From NCBI GenBank assembly GCA_910576325.1, contig CAJTIM010000009.1, forward strand, positions 1-64,000: a stretch of DNA of 64,000 bases, written 5' to 3'. Source of the DNA: Clostridia bacterium. Lineage in GTDB: Bacteria; Bacillota; Clostridia; Lachnospirales; Lachnospiraceae. Positions within the stretch are counted from its first letter, which is position 1, and every line of letters begins with the position of its first letter. The position numbers were made by a program, and so were the translations under genes. Positions 7,961-16,500 of the stretch are shown piece by piece. The notes under the pieces were generated by a model that was given only the letters and a program-made list of their open reading frames with translations, was not told the DNA's origin and made no database searches.

Positions 7961-9949
7961 ATGCAGGAATTTAAGGCAAAGGCAAAGACCACGCAGAAAA
8001 TGACCCGTGACGGCGTTGTGGAAACCAACCAAGCCACCGGGGAGCAGACCCGCAAGAGCCAAAGGGAAACAGACGATTTTTCCGGGGACGCAACGGAAAA
8101 CATGACCGAGAAAGCCCTAAACCGTGCCGCCACCGAAAGGCAGCGTCACAAGGCGAAGAAACGCCGGAGAAAGGCAAAAAAGGACGCAAAGCAGGCGGCA
8201 AAGGCGGCAGCACAGCCGCAGGCTTCCCGCCTGCAATTCAAGGAGGAAGAACGCACCGACCCGGAGCTTGCAAAGTATGTGAAGAAATCTGAAAAAGCCG
8301 CTGACCGACTGGAAGCGGCAAGGGAAAAGATACCCAAGCAGAAACGCATTAAGGCGGCAAGGAAATTTGACGAGGAAACCGGGCGGGCAAAGACCCGCCT
8401 GTACTTTGAAAAGACCGACAAGCCCCCAAACGGGAAGCTGCACCACAACCCGGCTGACCGCCCCGTGCGGGAAATCAAGAATTATGTGCATGGGAAAGTG
8501 GGCGAGGTTGAGAAAGACAATTCCGGCGTTGAGGGGGCGCACAAATCGGAGAAACTTGCGGAAAGGGCGGGCGGCTACGCAAGCCGGAAGCTGAAAGAGG
8601 GCTACCGAAGCCACAAGCTGAAACCCTACCGGGAAGCCGCCAAAGCGGAAGCAGCGTCACAGAAAGCGGACACCAATTATCTGTACCATAAAACGCTAAA
8701 GGAGAACCCGGAGCTTGCAAGCAATCCCCTCTCCCGTTTCCACCAGAAACAGCAGATAAAACGGCAGTACGCAAAAGATTTAAGGGCGGCGCAGAAAGCC
8801 GGGAAAACAGCAGGAAAAACAGCAGGCGCAGCCAAGAACGCCCGCAAAGCCGCAGGCAAGGCAGGGGAAGCCACGAAAAAGACAACGGACTTTATCGCCC
8901 GCCACTGGAAAGGCATACTGACCGTGGGCGTGTTCCTGCTCCTTATCGTGATGATATTCACAGGGCTATCTTCCTGCGCCGCAATCATACAGGGCGGCGT
9001 TTCCTCTGTCTTAGGCACTTCCTACACCGCCGAGGACGAAGCAATCCGGGAAGTGGAAGCCGACTACAAGGAACTGGAAAGCGGCTTGCGTGAGGAAATC
9101 GCAGACATAGAAACGGACTACCCGGACTATGACGAATACCAGTACCACCTTGACGAAATCGGGCATGACCCCTTTGCGCTTGCGTCCTATCTGACAGCAA
9201 AACTCTATGACTATACACGGGAGGAAGCACAGGCAGAAATACAGGCATTGTTTGAAAAGCAGTACACCCTTGCCCTGCGGGAAGAAATACAGACACGCTA
9301 CCGCACGGAAACCACCACCGACCCGGAAACCGGGGAAACCACCACCGAGGAAATCCCCTACGATTATTACATTCTCCATGTAACGCTGACAAACAAAAAC
9401 ATTAAAACCCTTGCCGGGGAACTATTGACCCCGGAACAGAAAGAAATGTTTGACGTTTACATGGAAACCAAAGGCAACAAGCCGGACGTGTTCGGGGACG
9501 ACTACGCAACAGGCACACCGGGCAGCGGGGAATACACCGACTACGAGATACCCCCGGAAGCCCTCTCTGATGAACGCTTTGCCGCCATGATTGCGGAAGC
9601 GGAAAAATACTTAGGCTACCCCTATGTATGGGGCGGCAGCTCCCCGTCAACGTCCTTTGACTGTTCGGGCTTTGTGTGTTGGGTAATCAACCAATCCGGC
9701 GTTGGGAGTGTCGGCAGGACAACGGCGCAGGGCATATTTAATTACACAACGCCAATCGCACCGGGCGAAGCCAAGCCGGGGGACATTATCTTTTTCACGG
9801 GGACGTATGACAGCGGTTCGGCGGTTAGCCATGTGGGGATTTATGCAGGAAACGGCATGATGATACATTGCGGCAACCCTATCTCCTACGCTTCCGTCAA
9901 CACCCCTTACTGGCAGTCGCATTTTTATTCCTACGGCAGACTTCCATAA
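7961..9949 (+). CDS. bitopic NlpC/P60 peptidoglycan hydrolase of the conjugation system
   Basis: This 662-residue protein locally opens the cell wall for the transfer channel. Residues 1-315 are a lysine/alanine-rich cytoplasmic region, one membrane helix spans about 318-340, and the outside part ends in an NlpC/P60 domain (about 545-662). The catalytic cysteine is in DCSGFV (C568), the histidine in SHVGIY, and the third residue probably in MIHCGN. A GTPGSGEY linker precedes the catalytic domain. The architecture matches the VirB1-like hydrolases of Tn1549-type ICEs. It sits 16 nt downstream of the previous gene in the same operon. Confidence 0.9.
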   Translation: MQEFKAKAKTTQKMTRDGVVETNQATGEQTRKSQRETDDFSGDATENMTEKALNRAATERQRHKAKKRRRKAKKDAKQAAKAAAQPQASRLQFKEEERTDPELAKYVKKSEKAADRLEAAREKIPKQKRIKAARKFDEETGRAKTRLYFEKTDKPPNGKLHHNPADRPVREIKNYVHGKVGEVEKDNSGVEGAHKSEKLAERAGGYASRKLKEGYRSHKLKPYREAAKAEAASQKADTNYLYHKTLKENPELASNPLSRFHQKQQIKRQYAKDLRAAQKAGKTAGKTAGAAKNARKAAGKAGEATKKTTDFIARHWKGILTVGVFLLLIVMIFTGLSSCAAIIQGGVSSVLGTSYTAEDEAIREVEADYKELESGLREEIADIETDYPDYDEYQYHLDEIGHDPFALASYLTAKLYDYTREEAQAEIQALFEKQYTLALREEIQTRYRTETTTDPETGETTTEEIPYDYYILHVTLTNKNIKTLAGELLTPEQKEMFDVYMETKGNKPDVFGDDYATGTPGSGEYTDYEIPPEALSDERFAAMIAEAEKYLGYPYVWGGSSPSTSFDCSGFVCWVINQSGVGSVGRTTAQGIFNYTTPIAPGEAKPGDIIFFTGTYDSGSAVSHVGIYAGNGMMIHCGNPISYASVNTPYWQSHFYSYGRLP

Positions 9950-10007
9950 AAAAATATTTAGTGACAATTAAGTTTGATAATTCTGCAAACAGGAGGGATA
10001 TTTTTCT

Positions 10008-10271
10008 ATGATGAAACTGGAACGTATCATTGCGGAGATTGAGAAAACAAAAGACACAATCTCCAAACAGCAGGCAAAACTTAGGGAACTGGAAGCGCAG
10101 AAAACCGAGGTTGAAAACCTGCAAATCGTACAAATGGTAAGGGCGTTACGCATGACCCCGGCAGAGCTTTCCACCTTTTTACAGGGCAAGCCGGACAACG
10201 CCGCAGCCACTACCACAGCAGCCGCAAACAGCAGCCTTTTTTCAAGACAGGAGGACACCGAGAATGAGTAA
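10008..10271 (+). CDS. DUF4315 family protein
   Basis: An 87-residue protein with a long N-terminal coiled coil (KLERIIAEIEKTKDTISKQQ) followed by an IVQMVRALRMTPAELSTFL helix and an alanine/threonine-rich tail. This is the DUF4315 pattern found in the transfer operons of clostridial ICEs. Function is unknown; the position before the DUF4366 gene suggests an accessory role in the mating channel. AGGAGGGA lies upstream of the paired ATG codons at 10,008 and 10,011. The stop overlaps the next start by eight bases. Confidence 0.82.
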   Translation: MMKLERIIAEIEKTKDTISKQQAKLRELEAQKTEVENLQIVQMVRALRMTPAELSTFLQGKPDNAAATTTAAANSSLFSRQEDTENE

Positions 10272-11076
10272 AAAAATCTTACATACCTTATTTGCACTTG
10301 CCGCCGCCCTTATCCTTACGGGCGGCTTTTCCATGACCGCCTACGCAGGCGGCGGGGAGGAATACGAAACGGAAGAACCCACGCCCGCACCAGAGCCGGA
10401 GGAAACAGCGACCCCAAGCGACCCGCTGACCCCGGAGGGGAACGCAACCCTTGTTGATGATATTTGGGGCGAGAACAAGCAGCTCATCACAGTAACCACC
10501 AAGAACGGCAATTATTTTTATATCCTCATAGACCGAGCCGCCGAGGGGAAAAACACCGTGCATTTCCTTAACATGGTGGACGAAGCCGACCTTATGGCAC
10601 TGATTGAGGACGGGGAGAAAGAGGAAACAACTGTCATGCCGCAGACCTGCACCTGCAAGGAAAAATGCGAAGCCGGGGCGGTCAACGAGGGCTGCCCCGT
10701 GTGCCTTAACAACCGTAATTCCTGCACCGGGACAGAGAAAGAAACCGAGCCGGAAACCGAAGCCGAGCCGGAGAAGCCGAAGAACGACAAAGGCACAAAG
10801 AGCCTGCTCCTGCTTTTCCTGCTGACGCTATTTGCAGGCGGCGGGGCGTTCTATTATTTCAAGTATATCAAGCCAAAGGACACCGCAAAGGGCAGCCCGG
10901 ATTTTTCCGATTTTGAGTTTGACGAGGACGGGGACGAGGACGAAGAAAGCGACTACGAGGACGACACCGACCTTGACGGCTACGGGGACGGCACGGAGGA
11001 CGCAGAGGACGGCGCAGACGACACCGAAACGGACGGCGAAACAGAGCTTGAAGATGATACGGAGGGCGGCTTATGA
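10264..11076 (+). CDS. DUF4366 family exported membrane protein
   Basis: A 270-residue surface protein with an N-terminal signal peptide (about residues 1-28, ending AYA), a Pro/Glu/Thr-rich linker, a compact domain containing LVDDIWGENKQLITVTTKNG, a cluster of six cysteines near residues 125-155, a membrane helix at about 180-197 and a very acidic C-terminal tail of Asp/Glu repeats. This is the DUF4366 (CD1107-like) family of ICE transfer operons. The order of parts suggests an outside domain facing the recipient and a cytoplasmic acidic tail, but its job is not established. Confidence 0.85.
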   Translation: MSKKILHTLFALAAALILTGGFSMTAYAGGGEEYETEEPTPAPEPEETATPSDPLTPEGNATLVDDIWGENKQLITVTTKNGNYFYILIDRAAEGKNTVHFLNMVDEADLMALIEDGEKEETTVMPQTCTCKEKCEAGAVNEGCPVCLNNRNSCTGTEKETEPETEAEPEKPKNDKGTKSLLLLFLLTLFAGGGAFYYFKYIKPKDTAKGSPDFSDFEFDEDGDEDEESDYEDDTDLDGYGDGTEDAEDGADDTETDGETELEDDTEGGL

Positions 11077-11270
11077 CGTGGTTCACAGACAGCCCTTTTG
11101 AAAAGATGATGACACAGAAACCGGGACACAGGCGGCATGGGGACGACACGCCGCCCGTCCCCCGTTCCCCGGCTTGTACTGGCTGCCCTTATAACAAGGG
11201 GCTAGCCCCTTGTATTGGTTACTGTATCAAGAAGTTGCAGGCAAAGAAACGCACCGAGCCGGAACGCTGA
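11073..11270 (+). CDS. small cysteine-rich ICE protein (65 aa)
   Basis: The start overlaps the DUF4366 stop by four bases (ATGA), which points to coupled translation. The protein has a CTGCPYNKGLAPCIGYC segment with four cysteines that could hold a metal, and a lysine/arginine-rich end. The DNA for this segment is a perfect 20-bp palindrome at 11,194-11,213. No family was recognised with confidence; short cysteine-rich proteins often precede the topoisomerase gene in this ICE type. Confidence 0.65.
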   Translation: MTWFTDSPFEKMMTQKPGHRRHGDDTPPVPRSPACTGCPYNKGLAPCIGYCIKKLQAKKRTEPER

Positions 11271-11284
11271 AAGGAGAAATTTTT

Positions 11285-13387
11285 ATGCAGCATAAACTTG
11301 TAATCGCTGAAAAACCGAGCGTTGCAATGGCAATCGCCGCCGTAATCGGCGCAGGCGAAAGAAAAGACGGCTACATGGAGGGCGGCGGCTACCTTGTTAG
11401 TTGGTGTGTGGGACACCTTGCGGGACTGGCAGACGCTACCCATTACGGGGACTATAAAAAATGGCGTTATGAAGATTTACCAATCCTGCCCCAGACGTGG
11501 GAAACCGTCATATCCCCGGATAAGGAAGAACAGTTTGAAACCTTAAAAAACCTCATGCACAGAAAAGACGTAGAAACCCTTATATGCGCCACGGACGCAG
11601 GGCGTGAGGGGGAACTGATTTTCCGTTTTGTCTATGAAAAAGCCGGGTGTAAAAAACCGTTCTACCGCTTGTGGATAAGCAGCATGGAGGAAAGCGCAAT
11701 CAAGAAAGGATTTGACGATTTGCGGGACGGACACGACTACGACCCGTTATATCATTCCGCACTATGCCGGGCAAAGGCTGACTGGCTAATCGGTATCAAT
11801 GCGACACGCCTTTTCTCCGTCCTCTACAACCACACCTTGAACGTGGGGCGGGTACAGACACCGACCCTCTCCCTGCTTGTGGAACGGGACAACGCAATCC
11901 AGAATTTCCAGAAGAAAAAATATTATGTGGTTCATATCGGGAACGGCACTTTTGAAGCGGCAAGCCCGCCCTACACAGAGAAAGACGAAGCCGAAAAACT
12001 CCGCAAAGATTGTGACGGAAAAACGGCGGTATGCACTTCCCTTGTCCGGGAGGAAAAGACCGAGAACCCGCCCCGCCTTTACGACTTAACGACCTTGCAG
12101 CGGGAAGCAAACAGGCTTTTCGGCTACACCGCCAAACAGACCCTTGACTACACCCAATCACTCTATGAAAAGAAACTATGCACCTATCCCCGGACGGACA
12201 GCCAATATCTCACAGACGATATGCTCCCCACCGCTGAAACTATCGTGTCCGGGCTTTTCGGCACACTGGACTTTGCAAAAGACGCCCGCCTCTCCCCGGA
12301 CTACTCCCGCATACTGAACAGCAAAAAAGTAACCGACCACCACGCAATCATTCCCACCGCCGAAGCAGTAAAAACAGATAAGAGCAGCCTGCCCGAAAGT
12401 GAGAGAAATATCCTGCTCCTGCTCTCCATGAAACTGTTATCCGCAACGGCGCAGCCCCACCGATACGAAGCCGTGACCGCTTCCCTCTCCTGCGGCGGCG
12501 TGACCTTTACGGCAAAGGGAAAGACCGTCAAATGCGAGGGCTTTAAGGAACTGGAACGCCGTTTCCGTGCTGCCTTGAAAGCGAAGCCGGAGGACGAAAA
12601 AACAGTGAAAGAAAACCCATTGCCGGAGCTGACCGAGGGACAGGAAATCACGGCAAAGGCAGCCGTGACGGAGCATGACACAACGCCCCCGAAAGCCTAT
12701 ACGGAAGATACCCTGTTATCCGCAATGGAACGGGCGGGAAGCGGGGACATTTCCGAGGACGCAGAGCGCAAAGGCTTAGGCACTCCCGCCACCCGTGCGG
12801 CGGTACTGGAAAAACTTGTGCAGGCGGGATTTGTGGAACGGAAGAAAAAGCAGCTTATCCCCACCAAAGACGGCAAGAACCTTGTCGCCGTCCTGCCCGA
12901 CACCCTCACAAGCCCGAAGCTGACCGCCGAATGGGAAAACGCACTGACGGAGATTGCCAAAGGGAACGCCAACCCGGACAGCTTCATGCGTGGCATTGAA
13001 GCAATGGCGGCGGGGCTTGTCAAAGATTATGCCGCCGTCCCGGAGGAAAAGAAAAAGCTGTTTGCCCCGGAGCGAAAGGAAATCGGCAAATGCCCCCGCT
13101 GCGGCTCTCCCGTCTATGAGGGGAAGAAAAATTTTTATTGCGACAACCGGGACTGCCAATTTTCCATGTGGAAGAATGACCGATTTTTCACGGGCAAGAA
13201 AAAGGAGCTGACAGCCACCGTTGCCGCCGCTTTACTTAGCAAAGGCAGGGCAGCCATGAAAGGCTTGTATTCCGAAAAAACGGGCAAGACCTATGACGCT
13301 GACGTGCTGCTTGCGGACACGGGAGAAAAGTATGTCAATTACAAGATTGAGCTGAAAAAGACCAAGAAGCCAAAACCCAAGAAGTAA
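11285..13387 (+). CDS. topB: DNA topoisomerase III (type IA)
   Basis: A 700-residue type IA topoisomerase that passes single strands through a transient break, thought to resolve DNA during ICE transfer. The TOPRIM domain is at the N-terminus (LVIAEKPSVA; acidic motif DAGREGE near residue 105). The catalytic tyrosine is Y301 in CTYPRTDS, and a C-terminal zinc-ribbon CPRCGSPVYEG...CDNRDC lies near residues 600-620. The start at 11,285 follows AAAGGAG at eight bases; the longer frame from 11,210 begins inside the preceding gene. Length and motifs are complete. Confidence 0.95.
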   Translation: MQHKLVIAEKPSVAMAIAAVIGAGERKDGYMEGGGYLVSWCVGHLAGLADATHYGDYKKWRYEDLPILPQTWETVISPDKEEQFETLKNLMHRKDVETLICATDAGREGELIFRFVYEKAGCKKPFYRLWISSMEESAIKKGFDDLRDGHDYDPLYHSALCRAKADWLIGINATRLFSVLYNHTLNVGRVQTPTLSLLVERDNAIQNFQKKKYYVVHIGNGTFEAASPPYTEKDEAEKLRKDCDGKTAVCTSLVREEKTENPPRLYDLTTLQREANRLFGYTAKQTLDYTQSLYEKKLCTYPRTDSQYLTDDMLPTAETIVSGLFGTLDFAKDARLSPDYSRILNSKKVTDHHAIIPTAEAVKTDKSSLPESERNILLLLSMKLLSATAQPHRYEAVTASLSCGGVTFTAKGKTVKCEGFKELERRFRAALKAKPEDEKTVKENPLPELTEGQEITAKAAVTEHDTTPPKAYTEDTLLSAMERAGSGDISEDAERKGLGTPATRAAVLEKLVQAGFVERKKKQLIPTKDGKNLVAVLPDTLTSPKLTAEWENALTEIAKGNANPDSFMRGIEAMAAGLVKDYAAVPEEKKKLFAPERKEIGKCPRCGSPVYEGKKNFYCDNRDCQFSMWKNDRFFTGKKKELTATVAAALLSKGRAAMKGLYSEKTGKTYDADVLLADTGEKYVNYKIELKKTKKPKPKK

Positions 13388-13393
13388 CCCACA

Positions 13394-13503
13394 GAAGAAT
13401 AGCAAGCATAGGGATTGAGTACCCAATCCCGTAAAACCCCCACTTTTCCGTCCTGCGGACTTGTGGGGATTTTGCTTGTTGGGAAGTGTCCCAAACCCTC
13501 TAA
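13394..13503 (+). repeat. oriT-like motif, copy 1 (inverted partner at 23,961-24,069)
   Basis: Two conserved blocks, 13,394-13,433 (40 bp) and 13,473-13,503 (31 bp), are exact reverse complements of 24,030-24,069 and 23,961-23,991. The 39-bp middle is not conserved in sequence. Both blocks contain small dyads: GGGATTG-AGTACC-CAATCCC and TTGGGA-AGTG-TCCCAA. It lies between topB and the ArdC-type gene. Because the partner copy is directly upstream of mobC, I read this as a second origin-of-transfer-like site or a recombination site; that is inference. Confidence 0.75.
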
Positions 13504-13534
13504 AAAATCAAAAACCAAGAAAGGAGCTATGCCA

Positions 13535-16500
13535 ATGAAAGATGATTTTACCGTGCTGATACAGAACCGCACCGAGTTTGAAAAGGGCAACCCGGCGACC
13601 GTGTTCCTCTCCCTGCCCGCCACAAAAGAAGAACTCCACGAAGCCATGAAAGCACTGAACATCACAGCCGACAACCCGCAGGATTTTTTCTTGAACGGCT
13701 ATTCCACCGCCGACAACAGACGGATTGAAATACCCTCTGACTGGATAAGGGACGGCGACCTTGACAGGATAAATTATCTTGCTTCCCGACTGGAAGAAAT
13801 GACCCCGGAGCAGCTTGAAAAACTGGACGCAGTAATGCACAGCAATTTCAAGCCGGAAAGCCTTGATAAGCTGATAGACCACACCTATAACACAGATTTT
13901 TATTCCTACGTTCCGGGGATTTTGAGCTATAAGGAATTGGGCGGCTATTTCCTCAATGACAGCGGCAAAGTGCAAATGCCGGAGGAATGGAAAGCCGGGA
14001 TTGACAAGGAAAGTTTCGGCTTTAACGCCGCACTCCATGAGGACGGGAAGCTGACCGACTACGGCTATATCGCAAAAAGTGGGACGGACTGGAAAGAAGT
14101 TTACGCCGGGCAGGAAACGCCGGAGAGATACCGCATAATGAGTTATCCCGAAGCCGGACGCACCGCCCCGGCGCAGGAGGAAAAAGAAGCCGACCCGAAA
14201 GAGGGCGCAGCCCCGCAGGACATAGCCGCCGCCAACCCCTCACGCCCTATCGAGCTAACGGCGCAGAAGCCCGCCGAGAAGATGAAAGAGATTACGGACA
14301 GACTGGAACAGGGCATACAGGATTTATTCGAGAGTGACCGTTTCAAAGAGTATTTGCAGGTAATGTCAAAGTTCCACAATTACAGTTTTAACAACACCCT
14401 CTTAATCGCCATGCAGAAGCCGGACGCAACCTTGATAGCAGGCTACAACTCATGGAGAAACTTATTCGGGCGGCAGGTGTCACGGGGCGCAAAGGGTATC
14501 AAAGTGATTGCCCCGTCCCCCTACAAAGTGAAAAAGGAAATTGACAAAATCGACCCCAAGACCCAAAAGCCCGTGACCGACAAGAACGGGAAGCCCGTCA
14601 AAGAAGAAACGGAAGTGACCGTCCCGGCGTTCAAAGTTGTTTCCGTCTTTGACGTGTCCCAGACCGAGGGAAAGGAGCTTCCCTCTATCGGCGTTGACGA
14701 GCTGACCGGGGACGTGGAACAGTACGCCGATTTCTTCAAGGCGACCGAGCAGGCAAGCCCCGCCCCCGTTGGTTTTGAAAAGATAGAAAGCGGCGCAAAG
14801 GGCTACTACTCACAGACCGACAAGCGCATTGCCATTAACGAGGGTATGAGCGAATTGCAGAACCTTAAAACGCTGATACATGAGATTGCACACGCCAAGC
14901 TGCACGACATAGACTTGAACGCCCCCGCAGAGAAGCAGGCAGACCGACCAGACCGCCGCACCCGTGAGGTACAGGCGGAAAGCATTGCCTACGCCGTATG
15001 CCAACACTACGGGCTTGACACTTCCGACTACTCCTTTTCCTATGTGGCGCAATGGAGCAGCGGGCGGGAATTATCCGAACTGAAAGCGTCCCTTGAAACA
15101 ATACGCAGCACCGCTTCCGAGCTGATTAAGGACATAGATAAAAACTTTGCGGAGCTGACAAAGGATAAGGAGCAGACGCAGGCACAGGAAGCGCAGGCAG
15201 AAGAACCCACGCCGGAGCAGGACACCCCGCAGGAAGAAAAAACAGAACCCACGGCAGAGCCGCCGCAGGAGGAAAAAGCAGGCGCAGACGAACCCGCCGC
15301 CGACACCCCGGAAGCGGAAAAGGCAGCCCCGGAAGAACCCGCCAAAAACGGAGCGCAGACAGAGCAGCCGGAAGATACTTTCCCCACGCCCGACTTAGGC
15401 GCAGAGCCGATTGTCACAATCTTTTGGAGCGAACACAGCCGCTTCCATGACGGCGAAACCATGCGCCTTTCCGAAGCAAACGCCCTAATCGGAAATCTTG
15501 ACGAAGCCACCGTTTCCGAGGACGGCTACTATAAAACCAAGTTCCGCATTGACTTTGTAATGGACGGACAGCCCGACTATTACGTTGGGCGGCAGGACTT
15601 AGGGGACGGGGACGGCACACTCATAGACCATATTGAAAGCTACCATGCCTATTATGAGAACAATGCGGATTGGGACAATTACGTTTTACGCCATGAGGGA
15701 AAGGAAGCACTGGAAGCGGACAAGGCACAGCGGGAAATGCTCTTGCATGAGTTTGTCCCCTATCTGAAACTGCACAATAACCTCTCCAAAATGGAGCAGA
15801 CCGCAGCAAAGGCACTGGAAGAAAACAGCGGCATGACCGCCACCGAAACCGCCTACCACACCGCCATGAAAGAGTATGTTTCCAAATGCCGGGCAATGGT
15901 AAACAGCGGAGATTATAACCTGCCACCCGTCCCGCAGCTTAAAGACTTTGACACGGAGCTTGAAGCCTACAAGGAACACGTCAAAGAGGAAATCGCACAG
16001 GAAGCAGCCGCCGCAGAAATGACCGTGGAGGAATACGCCGCAAACGGCTACGAGCCATACGCCGCAGGGCTGCCCGACCCCTCAATCACTGTCAAGGATA
16101 TGCAGGAATACGGCTACTCATGGGACGGTATGCTGCCCCTAAAGGAAGAAGTCGCCCTGCACCTTTACGAAAAAGAGGATATGCAGATTTTTTTACTCCA
16201 TGAGGACGGCAGCGAGAGCATACCCGACAGCCCGGAGGACATAAAAGCCCATGCGGAAAAAGGCGGGATTTTCGGCATACACAAGGAGGACTGGAACGCC
16301 CTCACAGAATACCGTGCCATGAAAGAGGAACTAGCCGGAAGCGAAGCCGCAAAGGAAGCCCTGCGGGAATACGGCGAAAAGGAGCAGGCAGAAAATACAT
16401 TCAGTATCTATCAGTTAAAAGATGATGTACCCGTAGATTATCATTTCCGTTCTTTAGAGAGATTGCAGGAAAAAGGGCTTGCGGTAGACCCCGCCAACTA

